Numbered from the stretch's first letter, positions 23,210-35,560 are shown. The stretch: DNA of 64,000 nucleotides from Notamacropus eugenii (GCF_028372415.1 NC_092876.1:216925528-216989527); one strand, 5' to 3'. Notes: generated by a model from the letters alone, not told the origin. Numbers and translations are program-made.

Positions 23210-23355
23210 CTTGTGCATATACATGTATATATGTGCATGTGTGTATATAGCAAACTTTAATGTGTTCAGGGCAATAGAATTACATGCACATACATGTAAA
23301 TATGCACACACATACTGCACATATATGAGCATGTATGATATGTGTGTGTGTACAG
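23210..23355 (+). repeat. AT/GT-rich low-complexity region
   Basis: Mixed tatatgtgcatgtg, catgcacatacatg and tgtgtgtgtg words that read open on both strands. Confidence 0.8.
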
Positions 23356-23379
23356 AAGTGCATATAGTTAGTGAGCCAA

Positions 23380-25470
23380 TAAAATTAAGCATGTCCTATG
23401 TGCCAGCCCTGTGCTAAGTGCTGGGGGTGCAAAAAGGCAAAAGATAGTCCCTGCCTTCAAGTAGCTCACAATCGAATGGGGGAAGACAATAAGCAAACAT
23501 GATACACGGAAAATAATGACCAGAGAGAAGGTACTAGAATTAAGAGGGGTTGGGAAAGGTTTGTTGCAGAAAATTTTAGTTGGGACTTAAAGGAAGTCAA
23601 GAAAAGTGGTAGGTAGAGATGAGTGAGAGCATTTCAGGTAGAGGGGACAGCCAGAGAAAATGCCTGGAGTCAAGAGATGACATGTAATGTTCATGGAACA
23701 AGAAAGAGGCCAGTATCACTGGACTGAAGTGTATACGTTAGGGAGTAAGGTATAAGAAGACTGGAAAAGTAAGAGGGGGCTAGGTTATGAGGGGCTTTGA
23801 ATGCTAGAGGATTTTGTATTTGATCCTGGAAACAACAGGTATTCACTGGAGCTCACTGAAGGGGGAAGGGGGTGGCATTGTCAGACTTGTACCTTAAGGA
23901 AAGCACCTTGGTGGCCAGACATTAGAGTGGAGTGGAGAGAGACCTGAGGCAGGCAGACCACCAGCAAGCTTGTGATGTTTAAAAAGTTAATGAGATGTCA
24001 TTTATGGGTAATTAATCATTTTATTAATAATGCTGGCATTTTATTAATAAAAGGGCCAATGGCACTTTTGAATGCCAAACACCAATCATGGTGGTGGGCT
24101 CACAGTTTATATGCCCTTGGAAGAGTGGGTTTTATTGAGGCTGGCAGTCAACCCTGATTGGTCAATAAGTAATGAAAGAGGATGAATATATTACAATCAG
24201 AGGCAGACCTGTTCTGAGAGGGGCTGGGGGTGTGGGGTGGGGCGGTAGTAAATTTGCTTATGTCATTTACTTCTGAATTGCTAAGCCTTGGGCAATCTAA
24301 TCAAAGAATTTGTCCCCACCCATACCTGTGTAGAACACAATGAGCTTCCCCACTTTAGATTAAATTCCTTTTAAGGTTGAGCTGGATCTGGGCAAGACTG
24401 AGGAGAAAGTTAATTCAATCTCATTAGCAACAATATCCTTCAGAGACTTAATAACCTACAGCCTTCTGAAAAAAAAAATACTGGTCCTATCAATAATTGA
24501 TTACTAATGTGAGGCAAGAAATAATCATTTCTCTCAGGCTATTGCTGCAGGCCTGGGTGTGAGGTGATGAGGCCTGCACCAGAGTGGTGGCATTGTCAGT
24601 GGAAAGAAGGGGGCACATTAGAGAGATATTGAAAAGAAAAAATTGACAAGACAGATTGGCAACAGATTGGATGGGGTGGAGAGATAACGAAAAGTCCAAG
24701 GTGACACATAGGGTGAGCCTGAGGGACTGGGAAAATGGTGTTGCCCTCTTTGTAACAGGAAAGGTAGAAAAGGGGGAGGGTTTATGGGGGGAAATAATGA
24801 GTTCAGTTTGGGACATGTTGAATTTAAGAAGTCTACTGGACATCCAGCTTGTGATGATTAAAAGGTAATTGGAGATGTGACCCAGGAAGTTAGCAGAGGG
24901 CTAGATGGGTAAATATGAGAATGGCTAGTATAGAGATGGTAATTCAATCCATAGGAGCTAATGAGGTCACCAGGTGAAGTAGTCTAGAGGGAGAAGAGGA
25001 AAGGGCCCAAGAGAATCCAGTGGTACAGGTCAAGATCTGGATGCAGATTTAGCCAAGTAGACGTAGGGGAAGTCAGATAAGTAGGAGGAGAACCAGGAGA
25101 GAGGGGTGTCCCAAAAACCTATAGGGAAGAGATTATCAAGGATAAGAGGGTGATCAACATTGTTAGAGGCCACAGAGAGGTCAAGGAGAATGAGGATTGA
25201 GAAAAGGCCATTGGATTTGTCAATTAAGAGATCACTGGTATTTTAGAGAGAGGAATTTCAGTGGAAGGATAAGGTCAGAAGCTGGATTGTAAGGAATCAA
25301 GAAGTAACAGGAGAGAACAGAAAAGCACCTATGGTAGATGGCCTTTTAAAGGAGTTTAGATGTAAAGAGAAAAAGAGGTATAGAGTGATAACTGCAATTG
25401 AAGGATCAAGTGAGGGGTTTTTGAGGATGGAGGAGACATGGGAATGTTATAAGGCAGTAAGGAATGAGCT
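23380..25470 (-). mobile_element. L2 LINE with attached old repeat, split by LTR
   Basis: The left part (23390-23700) is the ctgtgctaagtgctgggg...gtagctcacaatc repeat. From about 23770 the mirror of L2 3' coding follows (ggggctttgaatgctagagg, tatttgatcctgg). After the LTR, the minus strand at 24490-24843 reads LKFNMSQTELIISPHKPSPF and SLRLTLCVTLDFSLSL, the L2 RT C-terminal signature; 25150-25260 mirrors the FSILILxDLSAxFDTVD region (aggtcaaggagaatgaggat). Confidence 0.8.
23971..24536 (-). mobile_element. Solo LTR inside L2
   Basis: The L2 is interrupted by a 566-bp block bounded tg...ca (sense start tgagagaaatgattatttc at 24536). On the minus strand a TATA-like gcatataaact and downstream AATAAA signals are in LTR order. 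A four-base repeat, agct/ggct, may be a decayed target duplication. No internal viral region remains: a fossil solo LTR of unknown family, younger than the L2. Confidence 0.6.
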
Positions 25471-25483
25471 AGTAGACAGTAGA

Positions 25484-25575
25484 CACATATATACATATAT
25501 GTATACACATGCATTTACATGCACACACACATATGTGTGTGTAATATACACATACTACACACACACACATACCCC
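25484..25575 (+). repeat. AT/CA-rich microsatellite
   Basis: atatatacatatatg then (ac)n-type and tgtgtgtg words. Confidence 0.85.
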
Positions 25576-25579
25576 AATC

Positions 25580-26015
25580 CTAGACACATGCTTGCCTAAG
25601 AAGCCATGAGCTCACAGTCTTCAGCCCATTGCGTGGATCCTCTGGAGCTCAGAGAGTCATCCTTATACCTCTACACCTGCATGAAGAAGAAGGCCATGGA
25701 TCAGAACTGCCCTTTCAGCAGATGCATGGAGTTCTGGCTCAGCAGTCAGTTAAGTGAAACTTAAGAGCCAATAGGAAAGAAGCAGAGGGTCTCTGTTTAT
25801 TCTGAAATATGTATCTTCATGAAGGGAAGAATCTCTCCTTTACTTATTCACACATTTTTCTTATATCTTGGGGCAGTCTGTTGTCCTTTATTTGGCTCAG
25901 TCTCAGTTGTTAAATGAGGATGAGAACATTCTTTATCAAAGAAAATGTTATATCAAAGGTAAATTCATGATGGCAAAAATCATTGGGAGAAAAAGCTGTT
26001 TGTTCTCTCTTAGCC
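25580..26015. other. Single-copy sequence
   Basis: No gene or repeat recognised. Confidence 0.45.
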
Positions 26016-26021
26016 ATTCCT

Positions 26022-26268
26022 ATTAGCTAGGTGTCTCAGTGGATAGAAGACTGGGTCTGGAATCAGGAGGACTTGAATTCAAACTTAGGGGATCCTGTGT
26101 GATCCTGGGCAAGTCATTTAACCTCAATCTGCCTCAGTTTTATCAACTGTAAAAAGAGAAAAATAATATCCTCTACCTCCCAGAGCCATTGTGAGAATTA
26201 AATGAGATATTTGTAAAGAATTTAGCACAGTGTCTGGCACTTAGTAAGCACTCAGTAAAGGTTTCCTT
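26022..26268 (+). mobile_element. MIR/THER-1 CORE-SINE
   Basis: Head agctaggtgtctcagtggat, CORE gatcctgggcaagtcattta, tail aatgagatatttgtaaagaa and gcactcagtaaa. Confidence 0.85.
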
Positions 26269-26278
26269 TGTTTGTTCC

Positions 26279-26345
26279 TTCATTCTTTCCTTCCTCCCTT
26301 CCTCCTTCCCTCCCTCCCTCCCTCCCTTCCTTCCTTTCTTCCTTA
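26279..26345 (+). repeat. (TTCC/TCCC)n microsatellite
   Basis: Pyrimidine-only array of about 65 bp. Confidence 0.95.
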
Positions 26346-26739
26346 TTGGAAGAGTTACATCACTCCTCTATCCAGCTCCATTGCAGGGTTTGTCTCAGGT
26401 ACAGCATATGAAATGAACAAAAATACATCCTTTCTATCCTCTGTCTTCTTCCCTCAAGACCAATAAGCTCCAATTTACTAGTCTAATGACAATTTTTTTT
26501 TGCTCATAGCTGCCAAAAGCCAGGTCACTTGCAAGGTCTACTGACTGCAGTTACCATAGAGACATGGAATAGGCCTGGATGAACATGCAAGCCCTAGACT
26601 TGATCTATTAAATCTTCAATTCCTTTCAAGAAGCACTCATTGAGTACCTGTTGTGGAGAATACAGAAAGACCTTGGTTCTTGAATAACTTACAGTCGTGC
26701 ATTTTTCTCTAGTGTGACTTACTCTTGTGTAGTGGAAGG

Positions 26740-26935
26740 ACTCCTACTAGCTCTCAAGGCAGGGTCTCTCAGCCTTGATTTCCTCTTGTATAAAGAAGAT
26801 ACAATAGTGCTGCTCCCGGCAACTTCACTGAATGGTTGTGGAAAACAAATGACATGTGTGCTATTTGTCAAAGTGCTCTGAAGGGTATTGGAGCTATATG
26901 GAGCTATTAAAATGTAAATGACTATTAATGCTCAC
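26740..26935 (+). mobile_element. MIR-like SINE fragment, diverged
   Basis: ctcagccttgatttcctctt and ttattaaaa-type tail; weak similarity to MIR 3' half. Confidence 0.35.
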
Positions 26936-26979
26936 TCAGTGTATTCTCAGTCCCAGAAGTCTTCACTGCCTAAATGTGA

Positions 26980-28360
26980 ATGCACTCCAAGGCTCTGTCC
27001 TTAGCCTTCTTCTCTGTACTGTCTTTCATGGCGACCTCATCAACTCCCATGGGTGTAATTATTATCTCTATACAGGTGACTCCCACATATAAATATCCAA
27101 TGACAGTTTTTCTTCTAAGCTTCAGGCCTGGATCACCTCTGGGCACCTGAATGCCTCTTGTACATAATAGACTGGGTATCTATTAGGTCTCTCCAACTCA
27201 ACAAGTCTATAGCAGAACTCGTTATGTTTCCTACCAAATCCACCCATGTTATGAACTGCCCTGTTTTTTAAAATTTATTTTATTGTGAACTTAAGAAATA
27301 AAACAATCATTTCCATAACATAGTAGAATAGAAAAAAAAAGATAATTGCACATAGAATTGCAAATCTATTATGGACAACTTGATATTCCTTTTAAATATA
27401 TAATAATAAAGTTATCATGTAATTTTCTTTTTTTTTTCTTTTCTCTTCCCTCCCCCATCCACTCTAGACATGGCTGCCATTAGACACAAATATGTATATA
27501 TGTAAAACCATTTCACAGATACTTCTGTTTATCAGTTCTTTCTCTGAATGGAGAATAGTGTCTGCCTTCATAAGATTTTTGGGTATTTAAAATAGTCAAA
27601 ATGACTTAGCTTCTCAAAGCTGTTACAGCAATATTGCTGTTACTGTATACAAGGTTCCTTAGCTCTACTCATTTCATTCCTCATTACTAATGAGAGTGAA
27701 TTATTGTAAAATATATTGTTTTTGATGAAGGCAGTAACATTTTTCCAATCACTCAGGTTCATAAACCTTGTCATTTTCAACTCTTCACTTTCTTTCATCT
27801 CACTCATCCAGTCACCACATCTTGTCATTTCTAACTTCACAATACCTATACAACAACATCCCTTCTCTATTCATTCAGCTGCCACCTTAACACAGGCCCT
27901 GCTCACCTCTCACCTAGACAATTACAATGGTAGTATTCTAATTGATCTCCCTGCCTCAGGTCTCTCCAGCTCCAATCTGTCAGCTGCAAAGCTAACTAAA
28001 AGGATTTTCCTAAAGCACAGGTGTACCCATGTCAGTCCTCTACTCAATGCATTCCAGTAATTCCTTATTATCTTTAACATCAAATACAAACATGTAAAGT
28101 CTTTAATAGCCTAGTCCCAGCCTATTTTTCCAGTCTCCTTATACATTATTTCTCTTCACATACTCTTTGGTCCAGTCAGACTGGCTTTCTTAATATTCAT
28201 CATACATGGCACTCCACCTCACATTTCCAAGCATTTGAACTGGTTGTCCCTCATAGCTGGAATGTACTTCCTTTTCACAGAATTCCTAATTTCTTCAAAC
28301 TTCAGCTAAAGTGCCACCTTTGACTTAGAACCTCCCCTGATTCTCACAGCTGCTAGTACC
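26980..28360 (+). mobile_element. L2 LINE C-terminal coding region, split by L1
   Basis: 26980-27255 carries ggctctgtccttagccttct and the catcaactcccatgggtgta segment of L2 RT; 27720-28360 continues with tgcctcaggtctctccagct, ctaaaaggattttcctaaag and tccagtctccttatac. The plus frame at 27716-28060 is a remnant of the L2 C-terminus. Confidence 0.8.
27256..27715 (-). mobile_element. L1 3'-UTR insertion
   Basis: A T-rich start (27256-27290), the C-rich cttccctcccccatccactc and ttctttctctgaatggagaa are L1 3'-UTR marks; L2 resumes after it. Confidence 0.6.
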
Positions 28361-28369
28361 TTGCCCATG

Positions 28370-28750
28370 AAAATTGCCTTGTATGAAGGAGATGGGTTTT
28401 TCCTATACTTCAAAATAGCATTGAAGAAGTTTTTTAATCAACTCAATATGATGACAGGGTCTTGACCATTAGATGGAAGGAACTAACACCATGCATGAAA
28501 CATCCATTGACGGGCTGAGAAAATCAGTCATATTCTTTGGACTTGCATGTAAAAACAGACATCTAGCAGTGTATGTGAGAGATAGTCAAGGCTCGGAGCA
28601 GTTGTGGAGTGAGACAGAGAGGGGAGGAGATGATTTCTCTGTCTCTCCTCTATCCTTCCCTCTTCCCTTATCATTCCATGGAGTCATGTGTGAGAAGACT
28701 GGAAAAGTAAGAAGAGCCAAGATTGTGAAGATATTCCAGCCCAACCTCCA
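28370..28750. other. Unassigned block between L2 pieces
   Basis: The 93-codon plus frame at 28473-28754 has no domain features. A tctctgtctctcctctatcc low-complexity stretch lies within. Could be an unrecognised insertion. Confidence 0.35.
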
Positions 28751-29305
28751 CTAAGCTGCCTAGCTGATCTCCCTAGAGTATAGGTCTGACCATTTCAGAC
28801 CCCTATTCAATAAACCGCAGTGCTTTCCTATTACTTTCAGGATAAAACATAAAATCTTCTATCTAGGTTTTAAAGGCTTTCATAACCTAATCCCTTCCTA
28901 AATTTCCATTCTTCTTACAACTGACCCCCATCCACGTATCTTCAATCCACTGATACTCTTTTTCTTGCTGTTTCTTGTACAAGACCTCCATCTCCCAACT
29001 CTGGGCATTTTCACTAGCTGTTACTCATGCCTGAAATTCTCTTCCTCCTCTTTGTACCCTGAAGTTCCAGGTAGAATCCCACCTTTGTCACTCCCTTTAA
29101 ATGGCCATGCCTTCTCTTTCTGATTATCTCCAATTTATCTTGTATATATCTTGCTCATACATAGTTATCTGCATGTTATCTCCTCTATTAGTCTGTGAGC
29201 TCCTTGAGATCTGAAACTTTTGGGGTATCTTTATTTATATCCCTAGCACTTGGTATGGTGCCTGACACATAATAAATCCTTAATAAATGCTTGTTGACTT
29301 GACAT
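28750..29305 (+). mobile_element. L2 3' end
   Basis: tctccctagagtataggtct, tgtgagctccttgagatctg, tgcctgacacataataaatc and ttaataaatgcttgttgact: a well-preserved L2 terminus. Confidence 0.85.
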
Positions 29306-29376
29306 GGAGATTTAAATTCCAAACCAAGGAATTTATATTTGATCCTTAAAGGAACGATAATGCTACTAGCAGCTGC

Positions 29377-30402
29377 TGTGGAGATGTAAGACCAATAACA
29401 CTAGCACACAGGAGGGCTGCTAACACAGTTTCTTGATCTGCTTTTCTAAAAGAAAGACAGCTTCAGAGGGGTTAATAATCCTACTTTAATTAAACAATTC
29501 AAAAAGATAAAGATATATAAGTAGAGAGAAGTGAGTATACAAGAAAGAATCCAATAGATAGGGCTCTAGCTGTCTAAATAAAGTAATAGAATAATTTACA
29601 TCACCAGACCAAGGATCACCAACATCTGGGTTATCAAAGCCAGGGGGATCCTTAACAATCGTTACGCAAAGTCTCATCTGGACAAATTACAAAGAAAAGT
29701 CTTCCCATGAATGAGCCACAAAGTAAAATATCAACCTCCCAGAATATATAACAAAGACGAGTGCTATGGTAACGGCATAGCTTACCAAGAGGAACAAGTC
29801 TTATGCCTGACCAGCAGGCTGCTCGTCCTCCTGTGGAGCTCGTGAGTAAAAGAATGAAGCGGGAGAGTGGGTCATGAAGCAATTCCGATTTATTCAAGCA
29901 AGCACTCTGATTATATAGTCTCTGCCAGCCAGCCCAGTGAACCATGGTAACACACACAAACAAACCCGAAGCTATAGTAATGAACACAAGCTGGAACTAT
30001 AGCGACAAAAATAAACCAGGGGTGGGGCCGTCCCTTCCAGCGCCATCTTGTTCACCCTTCCCTGCACCGAACTCAGTTTACCTGATGTCCGTCAGTGTGG
30101 CGTCCCAGATGGTATGGTGGTCAGTGCCCCTTAGAGACTAGGGCTCTGATTGACCAAAAAGCTTGAAAACCTATGTACATAGTGCCTAATTGACTCAGCA
30201 CTTGCTAGGGCTCTATATAACTCAGAATGTATCACAGCTGTGAACTGAGCCAAAGTTCAAAGCAGCAAGACATACATGATTGAAGTACCTGTGTATCTTT
30301 AGACCTGGGAACACAGCTCTTGTTCCAAGGGAAAAGGGAACATATGTGGTCACATAGGTCTATTAATGGACAGGGAAGATCTTATATTCTGCTAACCCTA
30401 CA
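29377..30402 (-). mobile_element. LTR (about 1.0 kb), solo, in L2
   Basis: The block separates two adjoining parts of the L2. In sense (minus) it starts tgtagggttagcagaatata and ends near acatctccaca. Inside, a TATA-like ctatataatc is followed by AATAAA about 15-20 bp on (plus 29890 area). Class not determined; the layout with a long downstream part is unusual. No gag, pol or env homology is visible. A fossil retroviral LTR. Confidence 0.55.
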
Positions 30403-31014
30403 GAAAGCATGAGCCAGTGGGGCTTACTGAGCAGGGGTTGACATAGTCACAACTGCACCTTAGGAAAATTGTTTCAGTGACTTCGAGGATGATGAATTAG
30501 AATGAGAAAAGGCTTGAAATAGAGAAAATAAATAGGATGCTATTATAATAGTTGAAGTAAAAAGCAATGAAGACCCTAATTAGGATAAAAACTGAGTGAT
30601 GAGGAAGGTATATTTGCAAGAGATATTGTGGAGATAGAAACCACAAGATTTGGCAACTTATGGGGTGAGTGAGAATAAGGAATCAAGGATAGCACAGAGT
30701 TTGTGAAACTGGGTGACCCAAAGGATGCTGATGCCTTCGACAATAATAGGGGAGTTCAGAAGAGAGGTGGATGCAGGGAAAGGGAAATGAATTCTATTTT
30801 GGACATATTGAATTTGAGATGCTTACTAGAGCCAATTTGAAATGTTCGATCAGCAATCTCTGGTGTTCTACTGGAGCTCAGGAGAGAAAGAGGCTGGATA
30901 TATAGATTTGAGAATCATTAGCCTACTATTTGAACTCACTGGAGCTGATGAGACCACCAATGGAAAGAGTAAAAAGCAGGTTCAGGACAGAGACTTAGGG
31001 TACACCCACAATTG

Positions 31015-31262
31015 TTATTGTTGTTCAGTCACTACTGACTCTTAGTGATAACATTTGGAATTTTCTTGACAAACATACTGGAGGGGTTTGCTATTTCCTT
31101 CTCTACTATGTGCACATTTTACAGAGGAGGAAGTGAGGCAAATAGGGGTTAAGCAACTTGCCCAGGGCCAAATAGATAGTAAGTGTCTGAAGTTGAATTG
31201 AAACTCAGATCTTCCTGACTCCAGGTCAGATGCTCTATGCAGTGCACCATCTAGCTGCCCCT
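31015..31262 (-). mobile_element. Mar-1 type CORE-SINE, full length
   Basis: RTE-type tail at left (ttgttgttcagtcactactg), CORE (gaggcaaataggggttaagc) and tRNA-like head mirror ending caccatctagctgcccct. Confidence 0.9.
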
Positions 31263-32634
31263 GTAGTAGTGGCTGTGACATGGATAATGAATGAGGAAAG
31301 GAGACTAAGAAGACACAAGCTAGAAGGAAAAGAAACAAGGGAGTGGCATTACAAAAATATAGAGAGGACAGATTATCTAAGTGGAGAAGGTGGTTAAGAG
31401 TATCAAAGAAGTCAGGAAGGATGAGAATTGAGACCATTAGGTTTGGTCATTAAGGAATCATAGCTAACTTTGGAGAGAGAAGTTTCAGTTGAGTGATGAT
31501 TTCAGAAACCACATTGTAGAGGTGATAGAAGAGAGTGAGAAAAACAGTGAAGACATTGAGTATAGATAGTTCTTTCTAAACAAAGGAGAAGATATATAGG
31601 ATGATAGCTAACAAGGATTGTAGAATCTAGTGGGGGAAGACAAGTATGTAGGCAGCAAGAAAGGAACAAGTAGGAGGAGAGATTTAAAGATTAGAGAGAG
31701 GGGGATGATAGTGAAAAACAATATTCAAGAAAAGAAGGGAGAAAATATAATCAATGTAAATAGGGGAGGTCACCTTGGTGAAAAGAAAGGTCACCTCCTC
31801 ACAGAGACTGGAGGAAAGGAGGAATTAGCTGCAGATGGTGTCAAGGACATGTGAGAGAAGGAGGGCGAGGAGGAGGAGAGTGTCTATTTGGCTGTATGAA
31901 CCAAAGACCCTGGATGAGAGGGTTTGAATAGGGAATGCCTCAAGAAGCTTGAGAGAAGATGACAACATTTAGAAAGTGAGATAGAGAATTATTTGGGGAG
32001 GAATAAAAAGATTGTCTTGCTTCAGTGTTGTCTGAATTGAGATTATATACAATATAAATTTGTAGAAGACCCAGTTAGCAATGTTGTATAACTTTTAAGA
32101 TATGAGTAAGAGTGGAGACAAGGGATAATGTGGATGAGTTCAGACTTGACAAGGTGTGGTCATTGACAGGACAAGGGAGAAACATATTTGAAAACAGAGG
32201 ATAGTGTGGTATTGAAATAGTTTACTAAAGGGTTAAGATGGGAAACAAGGAGATTGCAGCCAGAGCAGGGGTGGACTAGGCAAAGTAATGAGGGGAAGAA
32301 GGGATTTCAGGTCATGACAAGGAAAAAGAACAAGTTTAGGAGAAGTAAAATACAGGGGGAGACAGAATGATAGGAGATTATGATCTAATTTCAGAGTTCT
32401 TAATCATGGAAATAGAACACTTGTATGGAATGAGAAGATCATAGGTGTGACCGTTCCTGTGGGCACAGCTAAAATGGAGTGGAGAAGTAGGTCATGGGAA
32501 TTGAGATGACTGAAGAAGTGGAATTTTAGGGTTTTGGAGGGAACATCAAATTGTATGTTGAAGTTCCCTAGTACAAAAGAGAAGCTGGGATAGAAAAGAA
32601 AAGCACTGAGCTTATCGAGAAAGTAGGAAGGGAG

Positions 32635-32695
32635 AAAGCGAAGGAGAAAGGGAGAGAGAGAGAGGCAGACAGAGAGAGAGAGAAAGAGAGAAGTA
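32635..32695 (+). repeat. GA-rich low-complexity tract
   Basis: Purine-only gagagagagagaggcagaca-like run inside the L2. Confidence 0.85.
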
Positions 32696-33149
32696 GTGGT
32701 GGTTAACACATAACAACCATGAAAATTTGGATTGGGGTATAGAGGTTAGTGAATGATGTCATTTAAGGAAAATCTCATTGTGAGTATGGGAAGCTGGGAG
32801 TATTTCATCTTCACTTCTGGGGCCAGTGAGTCTGGGGTGATGGGGAAGGGTTATGAGAGAAAGCATAACCAATACTGGAAAGGAGTGCCAGAGATGAATG
32901 TAATGTCATCAAGGGGAGCCAGTTCTCAAATTTGTTAATTATAGAGTGGGAATTTCAGAGGGCACAGCAGAAAGAGTGAGCAGATATGGAGTGGGATATT
33001 GGAACAAGGAGAGTTAAGGTAGATGGGACCAAGAGAGCAGATAGCAGGGGATGGAGAGGGAGACTTGTTGTTCGATAGTCTGGGATTCAGCACCACAGAG
33101 ATGGGGGAATTAAGAGGAACTGTGGGTTTGCTAACCATTGGAAAATGAG

Positions 33150-34055
33150 TATAGGCAAAGTATCAATGGATAGCAGGTCCTCCACAGAAGAAGTCAGGTG
33201 AGTAGAATGTTCTCAGCATGGCTTCAACTGATAGTGAGGTAGAATTTGATGAGTGTGAGGTAGATCTATTGTGATCTTGATGCCAGCTGTGAGTCTGGGC
33301 ACAAGGGCAACACTAGGGCAAGGCCAGAGCAACAAGTTAGATAGAAAAGGAGAATATGAAAAGGAGATAGAAGAGGGGAATCCGCAAAGTCCACAAGCAG
33401 AAGTTCATACCCCAAAGCGGTACAATGACTCTATATACAGTCATTCACCAATAACTCATGGCGGGGGGAGAAAAACAACCCAGGAGTCAGGAAATCTCTC
33501 CAAGATTTCAATAGACATTTCTTGGCTCACCTGGAAATATTGGCAGGTCAGCATTTAGCCTAAAGGCTATACTGTGTGCAAGGGCAACATTAACAAATAC
33601 AACTTGAAGTATTGACTCATTAAGACTGGTCCAATTTCTTATAGTATCCCTAATGGAAGAGTTATCATCCTGGGAAAGATATAGAGATACACAAATAATC
33701 AGGACTCTGGTTAAAGTTCAAGAGAGTCACTTTCCTTTTACATTTTGACTCCAGCATACCAACTCCCAAAGTGCTCCTCTAATAAGATCATTAAAATAGT
33801 TAAACATTATTTTTAGCTGTTTAATTCAAACTTCTGAGCTTGCCATCCTAAAGGCTGCTATTGCTAAAGCTTATCTACCAGCCCTTAGAAAACAGATTCT
33901 CACTTTTGATGGAACCGTCTTGTCAGTGTATGCACATGCTTTGTATTTCAAAATAACACCAAAAGAAGGGTTCAGGAGGAAGTAATTCTCTCTCTCTTTC
34001 TGCCCCCTCTTTTATATCATAGTAACTTATATAATAATTAATGCATACTATATAA
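33150..34055. other. Unassigned sequence
   Basis: May include the diverged 5' part of the preceding L2. The 95-codon frame at 33271-33558 has no domain features. Confidence 0.35.
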
Positions 34056-34059
34056 TTGA

Positions 34060-34145
34060 TTAGAAAATATAATTGTACAACTTTTCTACTTGTATCCCCA
34101 GTGCTTCGCATATAATAAAGATTTAATATCATATTCATTCATTTG
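34060..34145 (+). mobile_element. L2 3' terminus, short
   Basis: tatccccagtgcttcgcata followed by ataataaagatttaatatc. Confidence 0.5.
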
Positions 34146-34179
34146 CAATATTATACACATTAATTTATAGATACAAGGT

Positions 34180-34237
34180 ATCACAAAAGTTTAAAATTTA
34201 AGACTGCACTAAGATTTTTGGGATATTCTGTATGTGT
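34180..34237. mobile_element. Mariner-like miniature element, tentative
   Basis: ggtatcacaaaagtttaaaa at left and the mirror of ttcagaatatcccaaaaatc at right form rough inverted ends around gactgcactaag, similar to mariner-type termini (gggtgtcccaaaagtcttag). Confidence 0.35.
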
Positions 34238-34504
34238 TTACACACAAACACAAAAGTATTTCTAATGGCACTTCAAAACGATCACCACATTTAGGTGGGC
34301 ACAGAAGTTTCCTTCTCTCCCAGTGATTAATTATCCAGTTAAACTTTTTTGACTTGCCTCGATGATGATTTTAGTCTTCAAAAGATTGGAGGAAAAAAAG
34401 CATTTAATTACTACTCTAGATCTCATTCTGACCAATAAATAAGAAAACTGGTTCCCAAAGAATCAATGACCCTTGGGAGGAAATGCCATCTTAGAATCAA
34501 TGAT

Positions 34505-34685
34505 AAATCAAGAACCATAGATGTAGGAGGCTTTTTAGTCCAAATCCTTTATTTTCTAGATGAGGAAACTGAGTGTAAGGGAGGTTAAGTGGCTTACTGA
34601 TAGACATATAGGTACCAAGTAACACGTGAATCAGGTCCTTTAAAACCCAGAGTAAGTGGTCTTACCATTGTACCATGCTGCCTTC
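34505..34685 (-). mobile_element. MIR-like SINE
   Basis: gatgaggaaactgagtgtaa and ggttaagtggcttactgata follow the MIR CORE in minus orientation. Confidence 0.7.
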
Positions 34686-34829
34686 CAGATAAGCCATGAT
34701 TGTCTTGATCAATCACTTTCACTCTAGATTTGGGTAGAGGCAATTTCAAAGAATTCAGAGAAAGGAAAGATATGACCTAAAATTCTATAGGGAAAGTTGA
34801 GCCAAGAGAGATCTCAAGTATAAAATTCT

Positions 34830-35560
34830 GATGACACAAACATTTATGATTCTGATGAGGGAACACAGAGGGGAAATCATTCAAAGTGAACAATGTGGCC
34901 ACACAGGGAATTTATTATACAACTCAAGTTTTAAGATGCATAGAGAAAATGAAAGTATGAGCAGATGATTGAGGATGAATACAAAAGAGTGGCATGTTTC
35001 TGTAGGGATAATATGAATAATACTAAAGCTCAGAATGAACTGAAATTGTCAATGAATGCTAAGTACAACAAAAAGAGATTCCATCTGTGTCACAGGGTAG
35101 AGAAAGATACAGGGGGATAGGACCACTGTTTGTTGTGAATGGGATAATGACAAAAATGACTGGGAGAAAAAACAACTACTCACTTCCTATTTTATTCTTT
35201 GTTTCCTTCCTTTTTTTTTAACTAAGGGGAACGAGCTTCAGACTAGGAAGAGTGAACAAGATAGTTAATAGGAAACTGAAACTCCAGAAAAGTGAGACAT
35301 TGTAGAAGAACATTGTGCTGCTCACAATGTATTCAAAACATCAGACCTGAATGAACTACATTCCAGGTTACTAGAAGAGTTTGTGGATATAACTGCTGAG
35401 CTGTTGTCAGTAATCTTTGAGGAGAGGAGAGGTGCTAAAGAACTTGAAATGTTCAAATACCAAACCAATTTTCAAAAAGTAAAGAAGACAAATTCTTTAA
35501 ACTATAACATGGAGAGTTTGACTTCAGCAAGATTCTAATTAGTCATTGAGGGGTGTTTTT
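34830..35560 (+). mobile_element. CR1/L3-clade LINE, internal region
   Basis: acctgaatgaactacattcc, ataactgctgagctgttgtc, agtaatctttgaggagagga, ccaattttcaaaaagtaaag and gagagtttgacttcagcaag match, in order, the CR1/L3 ORF2 stretch between endonuclease and RT, which I recognise from its codon pattern. Frames are broken. Confidence 0.65.

Larger units (their letters stand above)
29310..33140 (-). mobile_element. Long L2 LINE, split by LTR and Mar-1
   Basis: Starting at aggaatttatatttgatcct (29330), then after an LTR at gagccagtggggcttactga (30411), the minus-strand L2 coding mirror continues for about 2.7 kb: tattttggacatattgaatt (LNMSKTE mirror), then RT, up to the endonuclease. The minus frame at 32404-32709 reads LGNFNIQFDVPSKTLKFHFF, the L2 endonuclease GDFNIHxDxPS region. 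Many breaks. Confidence 0.8.

Noticed and set aside
24490-24843. 117-codon minus-strand frame
   Set aside because: L2 reverse-transcriptase C-terminal relic joined to LTR sequence at its end.
32404-32709. 101-codon minus-strand frame
   Set aside because: L2 endonuclease relic preceded by a GA-rich low-complexity tract read as Leu/Ser.
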